From contig NZ_CP121445.1 of the NCBI RefSeq assembly GCF_029689925.1, positions 5,502,501 through 5,566,500 of the forward strand: DNA of 64,000 nucleotides, written 5' to 3'. Below are positions 8,039-17,398 of this stretch, in pieces. Position 1 is the stretch's first letter; each line of letters opens with the position of its first letter. The notes beneath the pieces were generated by a model that was not told the DNA's origin, did not search any database, and saw nothing but the letters and a program-made list of their open reading frames with translations. The stretch is from Anaerocolumna sp. AGMB13025. GTDB taxonomy: Bacteria > Bacillota > Clostridia > Lachnospirales > Lachnospiraceae. A program made the position numbers and the translations under genes.

Positions 8039-9217
8039 TTACACCACATCATTTATAAATAATTTGCTATAACAGTTAAGTTTGCTGATTTTCTGCAAGA
8101 TATCCTCTTTCTTGCCATTACAGATCAGTTTTGTAATTTCCTCATGAGTCAGCCTGCCAAAAAACAATCTGGTTAAATCAGATATATCTGCTGCAAGTTC
8201 CGGTTCCTCCTGTGTCTTTTCTGCCACACAGCCAGTTTTGGTAAATGTGAGCCGGTAGGTTCCGTTATTTTGCTTTACAATAGAATCCTCTGCTTTTATC
8301 CTTAAAGTAACATCCTCCCGTGCAGTCAGGTCTTTTAAAAACTCATTCAGATTAACAATTCTTGCCATGATGGAAGGAATGGAATGCTGCTGTTCGGTGG
8401 CATGTATTACATTACTGTCCAGGATTTGCTCTGCTACAGCCTTCATAAATGCTTCTTTTGCATCTGCCCTGCAGAGGCATTCTGCAATCCCAAGCCCGCC
8501 ATCTGTCATATAAGCGGCATAGCCCATCGTTTTATCTCCCAGTGTGCAAAGCAGAACTCCTCCCATACCGCTTTCCATTTCATGGATTAAGCGTTTATAA
8601 TAATAAGGCGAACGCAGGGTATAGATATCATAATATTCCTGTAAATACCTATTAGTAAAGTCAGTTAATTCTTCTATTGCCTCTTCATCGGCTGCTGCCA
8701 CGGTTATTAGATTTAGCTGCTCTGGTCTGTCCTTGTAAAAGTCAGTTTCCTTACTATTCCTACCAGCTGCCATTATCTTCTGCTTCCAGAGTTCCTGCTC
8801 ATATACGATACGAAACCCAAAGGGTACGTATATTGCCTCGGCAGCAGGCATAAGATAAGTGAAAGGCATATGTTCTTCATACATCTGCTTTAAGGCTGTC
8901 TCTAAAAGCTGCTTCATCAGGCCCTGATGTCTGTCTTCTAATCTGGTGGCAACTCCGACTATATAATTAAGGGTTTGCTTCTTTCCCCGAATCATTACGG
9001 AATACGGATTTAAATGCAGCATTGCACTTAGCTGGTTCTGTTTGTAAATGGTTAAAATCCGGTTGTCTTTTACTTTCCATTCAAAATAAAAGTCTGTGTA
9101 GGAATCTGTATCCCCAAAGCATTCCTGCCACAATTCATAAATATCTTCCCTTGCTTCACTGTCACTTTTTCCGGCAGACTGTATCTCATCAATGGTATTA
9201 TATAATTTATATTCCAT
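8039..9217 (-). CDS. GNAT acetyltransferase, Eis-like, with C-terminal SCP2-type domain
   Basis: 392 residues. The N-terminal part (~1-150) is a GNAT fold with an acetyl-CoA loop in VATRLEDRHQGLMKQLL (~90-106). A second GNAT-like part follows, and the C-terminal ~100 residues (TYRLTFTKTG..., FFGRLTHEEITKLI) resemble the sterol-carrier-like domain of Eis proteins. Family knowledge: Eis enzymes acetylate amines, sometimes aminoglycosides; the substrate here is unknown. GGAGG stands four bases before the ATG. It follows ispF by 20 bp in the same direction, so the two are probably co-transcribed, without an obvious functional link. Confidence 0.82.
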   Translation of the reverse strand: MEYKLYNTIDEIQSAGKSDSEAREDIYELWQECFGDTDSYTDFYFEWKVKDNRILTIYKQNQLSAMLHLNPYSVMIRGKKQTLNYIVGVATRLEDRHQGLMKQLLETALKQMYEEHMPFTYLMPAAEAIYVPFGFRIVYEQELWKQKIMAAGRNSKETDFYKDRPEQLNLITVAAADEEAIEELTDFTNRYLQEYYDIYTLRSPYYYKRLIHEMESGMGGVLLCTLGDKTMGYAAYMTDGGLGIAECLCRADAKEAFMKAVAEQILDSNVIHATEQQHSIPSIMARIVNLNEFLKDLTAREDVTLRIKAEDSIVKQNNGTYRLTFTKTGCVAEKTQEEPELAADISDLTRLFFGRLTHEEITKLICNGKKEDILQKISKLNCYSKLFINDVV

Positions 9218-9237
9218 ACTGCCTCCATTCTAAAGCT

Positions 9238-9795
9238 TTAGATTTTAGGGCATCCGGTGCAGCCTGAACAACCTCCGCAGCTTTGTCCATTTTCTTCTAT
9301 TCCGTTATCATATCGGTAATTCGTTACAGAAGTCAGTAAGCACACCGCATTTGAGGATATACCCAAACCCTCTCCGGTAAATCCCAGACCCTCTTCTGTC
9401 GTGGCTTTGATATTAACCTGATCTTCCTCAATACACAAAGCGCTGGCTATATTTTTCACCATGAAGGGTATGTGTGGTGCCATCTTTGGTTTTTGGGCTA
9501 TAATGGTGGCATCTATATTCTCAATTACATATAGTTTATCCTCAATTAATGCTCTGACCTTCTTTAGTAGTTCAATACTTGAAATACCTTTATAAGCTTC
9601 CTCCGTATCCGGAAAATGCTTTCCAATATCGCCCAGTCCCGCTGCACCTAACAGTCCATCCATTATTGCATGGAGAAGCACATCCGCATCGGAGTGCCCT
9701 AATAACCCTTTATCATACGGGATTGTCACCCCGCCTACTATTAAAGCACGACCTTCTACCAGGCGGTGCACATCATATCCAGATCCTATTCTCAT
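9238..9795 (-). CDS. ispF: 2-C-methyl-D-erythritol 2,4-cyclodiphosphate synthase with a cysteine-rich tail
   Basis: 185 residues against about 157 usual. The core is complete: GSGYDVHRL with metal ligands D8 and H10, HSDADVLLHA with H42, DIGKHFPDT, and the ending ATTEEGLGFTGEGLGISSNAVCLL. Fifth-step enzyme of the MEP isoprenoid pathway, a cytoplasmic trimer that cyclises CDP-methylerythritol phosphate. The oddity is an added ~24-residue tail ending SCGGCSGCTGCPKI, with four cysteines in a C-x2-C-x2-C-x2-C run that could hold a metal or be a disulfide handle. AGGAG precedes the ATG by six bases. No ispD is adjacent. Confidence 0.93.
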   Translation of the reverse strand: MRIGSGYDVHRLVEGRALIVGGVTIPYDKGLLGHSDADVLLHAIMDGLLGAAGLGDIGKHFPDTEEAYKGISSIELLKKVRALIEDKLYVIENIDATIIAQKPKMAPHIPFMVKNIASALCIEEDQVNIKATTEEGLGFTGEGLGISSNAVCLLTSVTNYRYDNGIEENGQSCGGCSGCTGCPKI

Positions 9796-10048
9796 CTTCT
9801 GCTCCTATCTTGCGAAAGATTTTAGAACTACCACTCCTTTAAACCTTGATAGTTCTTAATTATTATTATCAGATAAAACTCATTAAATGGCAAACCATTG
9901 TAATGGGTTAAGCCTATTATATACTAAATAACCTATTATAATCTACTTAATTATTAATAATTTTTTTCAATAGACTACCCTTTAAGATAGGTTTTTAAGC
10001 CAGTCAAGGTACTTTTTATACTGGAAATTATTAATCTTAAGTATAAAG
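9796..10048. other. Spacer upstream of ispF, no gene seen
   Basis: AT-rich. It contains an imperfect inverted repeat (AGAACTACCA / TGATAGTTCT) near 9821-9857 just upstream of ispF. Confidence 0.4.
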
Positions 10049-10080
10049 CAAAAGAGATTGTCAAAAGACAATCTCTTTTG
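10049..10080 (-). terminator. Terminator of the tRNA pair
   Basis: Perfect 14-pair stem CAAAAGAGATTGTC / GACAATCTCTTTTG with a four-base loop, directly after tRNA-Met. Confidence 0.8.
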
Positions 10081-10082
10081 AA

Positions 10083-10156
10083 TAGCGAAGGACGGATTTG
10101 AACCGCCGACACTGCGGGTATGAACCGCATGCTCTAGCCAACTGAGCTACTTCGCC
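10083..10156 (-). tRNA. tRNA-Met (CAT)
   Basis: 74 nt. Acceptor GGCGAAG / CTTCGCT (first pair G-U), D-arm AGCTCAGTTGGCTAGAGC, anticodon stem GCGGT-TCATAC-CCGC with CAT, T-arm GGCGGTTCAAATCCGTC. The acceptor and D-arm look like elongator rather than initiator tRNA. CCA is not encoded. Confidence 0.93.
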
Positions 10157-10201
10157 ATATATGATAAACAGCCAAAAGGCTATCTATTTTTGCCGTAAAA
10201 A

Positions 10202-10274
10202 TGGGACCTATAGGGCTCGAACCTATGACCCTCTGCTTGTAAGGCAGATGCTCTCCCAGCTGAGCTAAGATCCC
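10202..10274 (-). tRNA. tRNA-Val (TAC)
   Basis: 73 nt. Acceptor GGGATCT / AGGTCCC, D-arm AGCTCAGCTGGGAGAGC, anticodon loop CTTACAA (TAC), T-arm ATAGGTTCGAGCCCTAT. It is 45 bp upstream of tRNA-Met on the same strand, probably one transcript. CCA is not encoded. Confidence 0.93.
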
Positions 10275-10502
10275 ATGTTTGTCCTGCTTTTCAACAGGTA
10301 CTTTATTATTATATTTACGAAGCCCATCTTTGTCAAGTACTTTTTATGTTAATCCCAAAAATTTTATGATAATTCCTAAAATAATTTAAATAATTAAATA
10401 AAATCATTGACAAGAGTTTTTTTAGTTATCGAAAAGGCACAATATTACACTCAAATCCTTCTTCAGCTGCAAATAATCTATTATAAAGCTGCAAATAGTC
10501 AA

Positions 10503-10562
10503 TAAAAAGCTTATCGGTTCAAAAATCAATCTCAAAAATATTATTTTAAACCGATAAGCTTT
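10503..10562 (-). terminator. Terminator of the chemoreceptor gene
   Basis: 14-pair stem AAAGCTTATCGGTT / AACCGATAAGCTTT with a ~29-nt loop, followed on the minus strand by TTTTTATT. Confidence 0.8.
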
Positions 10563-10587
10563 AAATCAGGTATTTATCACCGAAATA

Positions 10588-12612
10588 CTAAATTTTAAAT
10601 AATTCTATCTTTTTATCTAGATTTTCCGCCGTCACCGCCAGCTCCAGGGCATCTTTTCCGACAATTTCACTATTTGCCGTTACCTGTTTTGCATGTTCTA
10701 GGAGTCCTTCCGAAGTAGCAAGTATTTCCTGGGCTCCTGCGGACTGTTCTTCTGTTATGGCAGCAACCGAAGCAGCAACCTCATCAACATTTTTCACTTT
10801 AACAATCATGTCATGGACTATTTCATTGGTTTCGCTAACGGAAGAATAGATTGTGTCAAAGGTTTCACTCGTGGTAGCGACCAGGCTTGTACTGGTCTTT
10901 ATGCTCTCCACACTTTCTTTTGTTTTAACTGCTGTACTTTCAACCAGGCTGCTAATATTGTTTATCAGACCTGATATATTTTGAACTGCACCGGCACTGG
11001 TTTCCGCAAGTTTTCTTATCTCATCTGCAACAACCGCAAAACCTCTTCCGGATTCTCCTGCCCGGGCTGCTTCAATTGCAGCATTTAGGGACAATAGGTT
11101 CGTTTCAGAAGCTATTTCTCCGATTAAGGTAATAATTTCATTAATCTTTATCGTAGATTCTCCGACTTCACCAACTACTGTTTCCAGGGAATGAATTGCT
11201 TCTTCCACCGTATTCATGGCAGCATTGACCTGTACCATATCCTTGCGACCTTTTTCCGAAATCTGAACAGTATCCTGCATCTTTATACTTGCCTTTTGTC
11301 CCAGGGCATCTGCCTCCGAAACAAAGACTGCCAGGGTTGTTGCATTCTCTGCCACTTCATTAACTGATTTGGCAAGCTCATCTACTGTGGTATTTAACTC
11401 CTGCATAGAAGCGGACTGGACTTCGGCAGAACCATATAACGTTTCGGAGACTTTGCTGCTTTTCTCTGCCTGATCGGTTAATTGTCTTGCTGTTGTGCCT
11501 ACTTCAGACATAATTCCACGCATGGTTTCTATAAATGTCTGCATACTGTTACTCATCGCTCCGACTTCGTCATTGCCTGTCGTTTCCACATTAATGGTAA
11601 AATCACCTTTTGTGATTTGCTCAATGGCACCGGTAAGTTTCTTAATTGGATGGATAAGTATATGGATAATTCTTTCCATAATTACTGTCAGGAGGATACT
11701 ACAGATAATTGCAGCTATAATAATAAATACCTGCAGATTACTTAACTTCTTTAAAACTTCCTTTTCCGGTACATATGAGGCCAGTACCCAGCTGGTATTA
11801 TCGATGTTATCCAGATAAGCCAAATAAGCACCGGATTCACCCTGTAATTTAAAAACTTCCTTATTATCCGAATTAAGCTGCCTGGTTATCCCATTTATTA
11901 ATGGATCATCCGTAACTTCTTCCAGCTTTTTGGCTATCAAATCCTTATTTTTATGAGCAATTATCGTTTTATTGGTTTTATCGATTAAAAATACCGTTCC
12001 GGTATTCATCAGTTTCATATCTGCTACCATAGTGGATATTTCATTCAGAAAAATATCCGCTGAAGCTACTTCTGTCACAGTACTGCTTTTATGTAATTTA
12101 ACAGAGGCGCTTAATACACTCTCTCCGGTATTGGCATCTATGTAAGCTGCTCCGAAACCGAAACTGTCACGGTTTAAACCTTCCTTATACCAATCCCTGT
12201 CCGTCACGACGTAATCTGCCGGAGGTACAAAATCAAATGCGTTAATAACAGCTCCCTGATTTGTACCAATATATACACCATAAGGATAACTAACGTTCTT
12301 ATCCATTGTGGAACCTAAGTATTTCAATAACTCTACATCTGTAAAATCAACCTGTTCCAGGGTATTTTGAACCTGATTCAAGGAAGATATAATATCTTGT
12401 GACCAGGTTTCTATTTCATTTGCATTGGAAACTGATATAGATTCTACAATTTGATTTCCATAGTTTAAAATAATATTTCTTGAAGCCTGAAATGTTACTG
12501 TCAGTAACGCTATAATTGAAAGAATACTAATAGGTATTACTATCAATATTAATTTTGCTTTAATGCTTCTTTTCCGTACGCTTCCTTTATCCTTTGTTTT
12601 GTCCCTTTTCAT
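10588..12612 (-). CDS. Methyl-accepting chemotaxis protein, dCache type
   Basis: 674 residues. A basic start is followed by a membrane helix at ~20-42, then a ~250-residue extracellular double Cache sensor (PYGVYIGTNQGAVINAFDFV, DRDWYKEGL near 140), a second helix at ~293-315, a HAMP linker (HPIKKLTGAIEQITKGDF), and a long signalling coiled coil. Its hairpin tip is ETNLLSLNAAIEAARAGESG, the CheA/CheW contact region. Senses a small extracellular ligand (amino or organic acids are typical for Cache) and controls the flagellar kinase. No other chemotaxis genes are nearby, so it is an orphan receptor. It has its own promoter and terminator. Confidence 0.93.
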   Translation of the reverse strand: MKRDKTKDKGSVRKRSIKAKLILIVIPISILSIIALLTVTFQASRNIILNYGNQIVESISVSNANEIETWSQDIISSLNQVQNTLEQVDFTDVELLKYLGSTMDKNVSYPYGVYIGTNQGAVINAFDFVPPADYVVTDRDWYKEGLNRDSFGFGAAYIDANTGESVLSASVKLHKSSTVTEVASADIFLNEISTMVADMKLMNTGTVFLIDKTNKTIIAHKNKDLIAKKLEEVTDDPLINGITRQLNSDNKEVFKLQGESGAYLAYLDNIDNTSWVLASYVPEKEVLKKLSNLQVFIIIAAIICSILLTVIMERIIHILIHPIKKLTGAIEQITKGDFTINVETTGNDEVGAMSNSMQTFIETMRGIMSEVGTTARQLTDQAEKSSKVSETLYGSAEVQSASMQELNTTVDELAKSVNEVAENATTLAVFVSEADALGQKASIKMQDTVQISEKGRKDMVQVNAAMNTVEEAIHSLETVVGEVGESTIKINEIITLIGEIASETNLLSLNAAIEAARAGESGRGFAVVADEIRKLAETSAGAVQNISGLINNISSLVESTAVKTKESVESIKTSTSLVATTSETFDTIYSSVSETNEIVHDMIVKVKNVDEVAASVAAITEEQSAGAQEILATSEGLLEHAKQVTANSEIVGKDALELAVTAENLDKKIELFKI

Positions 12613-12666
12613 AAAATCCCGCTTTCTGCTATGTACTAAATGATTTTGCTGCCCTTAACATTGCTC

Positions 12667-12695
12667 ATTGTAAGATATGATTATTTATAAGTCAA
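12667..12695 (-). promoter_or_regulatory. Promoter of the chemoreceptor gene
   Basis: TTGACT (12690-12695), 17-bp spacer, TACAAT (12667-12672). This is a sigma-A pattern, not the sigma-D pattern typical of motility genes. Confidence 0.6.
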
Positions 12696-12736
12696 GTCAA
12701 AAATTGTATGATTTTATTAGTTCTTGTCCGGCAATA

Positions 12737-12826
12737 GAAAAGCCTGTCAGATCCAATTCCCGCAATACAGAATCAAAACAGACAGATCGCCTTTGATGCT
12801 GTTCTTACGAAATTGACCGACAGGCC
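12737..12826 (-). terminator. Terminator-like long hairpin after cdd
   Basis: Outer stem GCCTGTC / GACAGGC around a ~70-nt interior with further pairing (AATT / AATT region), followed on the minus strand by TTTT. Confidence 0.55.
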
Positions 12827-12851
12827 GTATTTATTCGTTAGTAATTATTTT

Positions 12852-13379
12852 TTATTTATTATGTTTTATATTAACCGGCACAAATCCCATTGGCAATAAA
12901 TCCTCTAACGTATATATCCAATAATCGTCTTCTGATCTGGCTAATATGACGAAGAAATCAGATGGACTGCAAAATTCCATCATAACCTGGCGGCATACTC
13001 CGCAGGGCGGGCAATAGTCTGCCAATACTCCATCCCTCCCTCCGACAATTGCAATAGCCTGAAAATCTTTTTTTCCTTCACTTACTGCTTTAAAGAATGC
13101 CGTACGTTCTGCGCAGTTAGTCGGTGTAAATGTTGCATTTTCAATATTACACCCTGTATATATTTTCATATCTTTCGTTAGCAGTGCCGCACCTACCTTA
13201 AAACCGGAGTAAGGAGAATAAGAATACTTAAGACTATGAATCGCTTCTCGTATCAACTGCCTGCAAGTATCCTTTTTCAGAGCCTGTATTGGTTTATCAC
13301 CGCCAGTATTCTGAATTAACTCTCCCTGCTCTCTGCAAACCAGCTCACTAGTTTCTACATGATCATTCTCCTGCTTCAT
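12852..13379 (-). CDS. cdd: Cytidine deaminase
   Basis: 175 residues; the catalytic domain of ~130 residues is preceded by a ~40-residue extension not seen in usual tetrameric Cdd (MKQENDHVETSELVCREQG...). Zinc and catalytic motifs: TNCAERTAFF near 87 and PPCGVCRQVMMEF near 126, giving three Cys ligands and the Glu proton shuttle. GFKVGAALL near 61 is the substrate loop. Converts cytidine and deoxycytidine to uridine forms for salvage. The start could instead lie downstream of the extension, but no better ribosome site was found there; the upstream TTAAGGAGTTGAG motif supports the ATG at 13379. Confidence 0.9.
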   Translation of the reverse strand: MKQENDHVETSELVCREQGELIQNTGGDKPIQALKKDTCRQLIREAIHSLKYSYSPYSGFKVGAALLTKDMKIYTGCNIENATFTPTNCAERTAFFKAVSEGKKDFQAIAIVGGRDGVLADYCPPCGVCRQVMMEFCSPSDFFVILARSEDDYWIYTLEDLLPMGFVPVNIKHNK

Positions 13380-13557
13380 ATACTCAACTCCTTAATTATT
13401 ATTTGTTACACCTTATTATGGTTTCACATCATTATTTTATCACAAAAAGCTATAAATTTGAAGAGTATAAGTAAATACATTGTTTATCAGGTAAATAATG
13501 GTATACTGGTATTTATGCGTTTTATATTATATTACTACATAGGACAGAAGGTTTATT

Positions 13558-14970
13558 ATGAGGCTTATGAATCGAACCATTCATTTTTTCACAGTAAGAG
13601 GTATGCTTAATCCGGGTTTAGTCACCGGCGAATTACCTCCTACCAAAGACGTATATCGGAATTTCATTAATGTGGCCTGGCCGTCGGCAGTTGAGTCTTT
13701 ATTAGTTGCCTTAATCGGCTTCGTTGATACGTTCATGGTTGGAACCCTTGGGGATGGTGCCATTGCCGCCGTCGGTATTACCAGCCAGCCAAAATTCATT
13801 TTGTTGTCCATGATATTTTCTCTGAATGTAGGAATCACTGCCATCGTTGCCAGGAGAAAAGGACAAAAGGACAGGGAAGGGGCAAATCACACCTTAAGGG
13901 CAGGTATTATCTTAACTACACTGATTTCTGTCAGTATGTCGGTACTGGGGTATATTTTTGCTGTACCTATCTTAAAATTTGCCGGGGCAGAAGCCGGTTA
14001 CATCGATCAGGCCCTTAGTTACTTCCGGATTCTGATGATAAGTATATTCTTTACTTCCCTTAATTTAACCATTAATGCAGCCCAGAGAGGCTGCGGTAAT
14101 TCCAGGATCTCTATGCGTACCAACATCGTTTCCAATGTTATCAATATCATCTTTAATATACTGTTAATTAATGGTATCGGTTTTTTTCCAAAGCTAGGCG
14201 TAAAGGGCTCTGCTACTGCCACCTGTATCGGTGCCATTATTGCCTGTATTATATCGGTCACTACTTTACTCAGAAAAGATGCTTTCTTAAGTCTGCGTTT
14301 TAAAGCCAGCTGGAAGCTGGGACGTTCTGTTCTGGATCCTATTACCAGAGTCAGCGGCAGTGCTTTTATAGAACAGGTATTTATGCGGATTGGCTTTTTT
14401 GCTTATGCCATTATCGTTGCAAGGTTAGGAACTACCGCCTATGAAACCCATCTGATTTGCATGAACATTCTGAATCTTTCTTTTTGCTTCGGAGATGGTT
14501 TTTCCGTAGCTGCCTCTGCTTTGGTTGGACAGAGCCTGGGAGCAAAGCGTCCGGATATGGCTATCCTATATGGAAAAGTGGGACAGCGTCTGGCCTTTTT
14601 GGTCTCCACTATGCTGTTTATATTATTTATGACTCAGGGAAGATTTTTAGTATCCATCTTCAAAGATGATCCTACTGTTACCGCCTTAGGTGCAGGCATA
14701 ATGATTATTCTTGCTTTTACTACCCATGCTCAAACTTCACAGGTTGTCATATCCGGATGCCTGCGGGGTGCCGGTGACACTGTTTTTGTAGCAATCACCT
14801 CTCTGATTAGTGTAGCCGTTATCCGTCCGGCACTGACCTGGTTTTTATGTTTTCCTCTTGCCTTTGGCTTATATGGTGCATGGATTGCTTTATGCGGTGA
14901 TCAGTTTTTACGTTTTAGCCTTAATTTCCTGCGGTTTTGCAATGGAAAATGGACTAGAATTCGTCTTTAA
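13558..14970 (+). CDS. MATE family multidrug efflux transporter
   Basis: 470 residues with about twelve membrane helices in two homologous halves, as in NorM/DinF-like antiporters. Typical segments: VAWPSAVESLLVALIGFVDTFMVG (~37-60), AAQRGCGNSRISMRTNI near 175, and CLRGAGDTVFVAI near 400. Exports cationic drugs or metabolites in exchange for Na+ or H+; the substrate is unknown. GAAGG lies six bases before the ATG, and a TATACT -10-like box is visible near 13502. No regulator is adjacent. Confidence 0.9.
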   Translation: MRLMNRTIHFFTVRGMLNPGLVTGELPPTKDVYRNFINVAWPSAVESLLVALIGFVDTFMVGTLGDGAIAAVGITSQPKFILLSMIFSLNVGITAIVARRKGQKDREGANHTLRAGIILTTLISVSMSVLGYIFAVPILKFAGAEAGYIDQALSYFRILMISIFFTSLNLTINAAQRGCGNSRISMRTNIVSNVINIIFNILLINGIGFFPKLGVKGSATATCIGAIIACIISVTTLLRKDAFLSLRFKASWKLGRSVLDPITRVSGSAFIEQVFMRIGFFAYAIIVARLGTTAYETHLICMNILNLSFCFGDGFSVAASALVGQSLGAKRPDMAILYGKVGQRLAFLVSTMLFILFMTQGRFLVSIFKDDPTVTALGAGIMIILAFTTHAQTSQVVISGCLRGAGDTVFVAITSLISVAVIRPALTWFLCFPLAFGLYGAWIALCGDQFLRFSLNFLRFCNGKWTRIRL

Positions 14971-15011
14971 CCTGCAAGAAGTTTTTCCATTAAGCTCTGC
15001 AGTGTAAAAAC

Positions 15012-15031
15012 ATCTCATAATGAGATTTTTT
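15012..15031 (+). terminator. Short terminator after the MATE gene
   Basis: ATCTCAT / ATGAGAT stem with a one-base centre, followed by TTTTTT. Confidence 0.5.
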
Positions 15032-15033
15032 AT

Positions 15034-15082
15034 GAAAAAGCTGCTGCAATAACCAAGGTTACGTTATTGCAGCAGCTTTTTC
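15034..15082. terminator. Strong bidirectional terminator
   Basis: Near-perfect 19-20 pair stem from GAAAAAGCTGCTGCAATAAC to its complement, with an ~8-nt loop. A- and T-runs at both feet serve either direction. Together with the preceding short hairpin it makes a double stop for the MATE transcript. Confidence 0.85.
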
Positions 15083-15237
15083 AATAATAAATAGTATATG
15101 CTAAAAAAGCCTGCCTAAAACTTTTAACATATGCGGTATAAAATAGATTATTTACTGCGTTTGTAGGAGAACAGAGTACATATATGAATTTAAAAACCCC
15201 ATATTATGTTATTTCGGACATGCTTATTTAGTTGTAA

Positions 15238-16689
15238 TTACTGGCTGGTACCCATAATGAATTGAATAATATCCTGTGTTACTTTATTATCAACATGTGA
15301 CCTGGTTTTGTATTCCCCTAAGGTAGGGTTCCCATATCCCGCCATCATGAAATGATTCAGGGAAGGGTATGATATAAAGGTCCAGTTCTCTGATTTGTTA
15401 AAATTCTTCTTCCATATAGCAAACTGCTTCATAGTGACCTGATAATCTCTTTCACCTTGTAGTACCAGTACCGGTTTCTTTATATTTTTAGCCTGTTTTA
15501 CCGGATAATAGGAATCCAGGTCGACCCAGTAATCCCTATACGCTCCTAAGATAGTGACGTTATCCGGGATTTTCTCAGGCTCTTCCAACTGTTTTAGCTG
15601 ATTCTTAAGTGCCTCAAGCTGACTCTGTTCCTCTTTTGTAACCGTTTCATCTACACCTGCTATATACTCATATTCCTGATAAATATACTTCTTCATATGC
15701 TGTGCCGGAGCAGACATCATAATGTAACCCGCTATTCCTGACAGCTCTTTGTCAATTCCTGGCAACACATAGCCTCCCAGACTGTGTCCGAGTATATAGA
15801 TCCTTGCTGAATCGATACCCTCAAGGTTTTTGACCATGCCTGCGGCGGCAAGGATATCATCTGTCGTTTCATCCTTAATTGTTAGTGACGTATCATTTTT
15901 CATCTGGAACTCATAGAGATAATTCCGTTTGTCATACCGGTAAGAAGCTATTCCCTCTTTAGCAAGTGCCCAGGCAATATCTCGAAAAGGTTTATTCTCA
16001 TATATACTCTCATCCCTGTCCGAGGCACCAAACCCTTGAACCAAGATTACAACCGGAACGTTACTTCCTGCTTTCGGCGCCGTAAAAGTACCTGGTATTA
16101 CATAGCCATCACTGGTAAAGGTGTATTCCGTTTCTGTGACTCCCTCCGGTATAGTACCCAGTTTCGCTGTGGTCCTGGTCAGATATTCACTATAGGTAAA
16201 ACCTGTTATATTATGATTTCCGTCAAAAGCTATCTGGAGATTATAATTGTTTAAGGAGCATTCTATGGGTATTATAACATACTGGTAAGCTCCGATGGTA
16301 TATGCATACGGTTCATGATACTTTTCTAATTTACCATATTCGGCATTATAGAATAATATAGTCTTTATTGTGTCCTCAGAAGCAATTTCTGCTTTCATCA
16401 CTTCGTCATACTGGTAAGCCTGGCTAAGCTTTGTAAAGTTCTCCTCCAATAAGTCACCTGCAAACTCCTGTGCCACAAAAAGATTATCACCGGTAACCGG
16501 CTCATAACTTTCCACTTCTTCTGTACTTTGGGGGGCATTTTCATCCTGACTTTGTATGTTCTCTTTCGAATTCTCTATATCATCAACGGACACAGTCTCA
16601 CTTTTCGCCGGTTCCATCTCTTTATTGCTGCAGCCCTGAAGGGAAAATACACATAATAGAATCAGAATGCTCTTTATTAGTTCTTTCAT
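15238..16689 (-). CDS. Alpha/beta-hydrolase lipoprotein with N-terminal DUF3887-like domain
   Basis: About 483 residues from the ATG at 16689, with a GGGGGTAGG purine run before it; an upstream in-frame ATG at 16710 is the alternative. Lipoprotein signal: basic start, hydrophobic stretch, lipobox LQGC. A ~40-residue Glu/Ser-rich linker follows, then a domain (~65-165, FAGDLLEENFTKLSQAYQ) like DUF3887, then an alpha/beta hydrolase (oxyanion region VILVQGFGASDRDES, nucleophile GHSLGGY, late Asp in LQGERDYQVT, His in SLNHFMM). Anchored on the outer membrane face; probably an esterase or peptidase, substrate unknown. Monocistronic. Confidence 0.82.
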   Translation of the reverse strand: MKELIKSILILLCVFSLQGCSNKEMEPAKSETVSVDDIENSKENIQSQDENAPQSTEEVESYEPVTGDNLFVAQEFAGDLLEENFTKLSQAYQYDEVMKAEIASEDTIKTILFYNAEYGKLEKYHEPYAYTIGAYQYVIIPIECSLNNYNLQIAFDGNHNITGFTYSEYLTRTTAKLGTIPEGVTETEYTFTSDGYVIPGTFTAPKAGSNVPVVILVQGFGASDRDESIYENKPFRDIAWALAKEGIASYRYDKRNYLYEFQMKNDTSLTIKDETTDDILAAAGMVKNLEGIDSARIYILGHSLGGYVLPGIDKELSGIAGYIMMSAPAQHMKKYIYQEYEYIAGVDETVTKEEQSQLEALKNQLKQLEEPEKIPDNVTILGAYRDYWVDLDSYYPVKQAKNIKKPVLVLQGERDYQVTMKQFAIWKKNFNKSENWTFISYPSLNHFMMAGYGNPTLGEYKTRSHVDNKVTQDIIQFIMGTSQ

Positions 16690-16931
16690 ACCTACCCCCA
16701 TTACAACCAATAATAATCTATCTTTATCATTATTCCCTGCTACGTTCTAATTAGCATGGGACTATTTTACCATACAAAAAGGCAAGTTACAATAAACCAT
16801 GCATATATTTTCTCATAAAAAAGTTCTATAATAATATTCATATAATTCATATAATCAAGCTTTAGGACTTGTAAACATAGTATTCCTATGGTAATATAAA
16901 AATTATTATACGAAACAATAAGGAGGTCTCT

Positions 16932-17369
16932 ATGAAGATTTCAACCAAAGGACGTTATGCACTGCGTTTAATGCTGGATCTGGCGCTTCATAATACCGGT
17001 GAATATATAACCATTAAAAGTATTTCAGCCAGACAGGAAATATCCGATAAATATTTGGAACAGATCATCACTCAGCTTAGCAAAGCCGGATATGTCAAAA
17101 GTATCCGCGGTGCTCAGGGAGGTTATCGTCTTGCAAAAGCCCCTGAGGAATATACTGTTGGTATGATTCTGCGTTTAATTGAAGGCAGTCTTGCACCTGT
17201 TGCCTGCCTGGAAGACGAAACGAACCAATGTCACCGAAGCAGCCAATGTGCAACTCTTGATGTATGGCAGCAGCTTAACGATGCTATCAACAATGTTGTA
17301 GATAATATTACCCTGGCAGATCTGGTGGATAAACAAAACAGTATTACCGGTAATGATTATGTGATATAA
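16932..17369 (+). CDS. Rrf2-family regulator (CymR/IscR-like)
   Basis: 145 residues. Winged helix at the N-terminus (MKISTKGRYALRLMLDLAL, KYLEQIITQLSKAGYVKSIRGAQGGY), the hallmark of Rrf2 proteins. Near residues 97-111 are three cysteines in C-x7-C-x5-C (CLEDETNQCHRSSQC), the place where IscR and NsrR bind a 2Fe-2S cluster; Bacillus CymR as I recall lacks them. So it is either a cysteine-metabolism repressor like CymR or a cluster sensor. The gene directly upstream of metY favours sulfur control. AAGGAGG is an excellent ribosome site. Confidence 0.88.
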   Translation: MKISTKGRYALRLMLDLALHNTGEYITIKSISARQEISDKYLEQIITQLSKAGYVKSIRGAQGGYRLAKAPEEYTVGMILRLIEGSLAPVACLEDETNQCHRSSQCATLDVWQQLNDAINNVVDNITLADLVDKQNSITGNDYVI

Positions 17370-17398
17370 TCTTTTTTAATAGTTATTATGTCGGAGCA

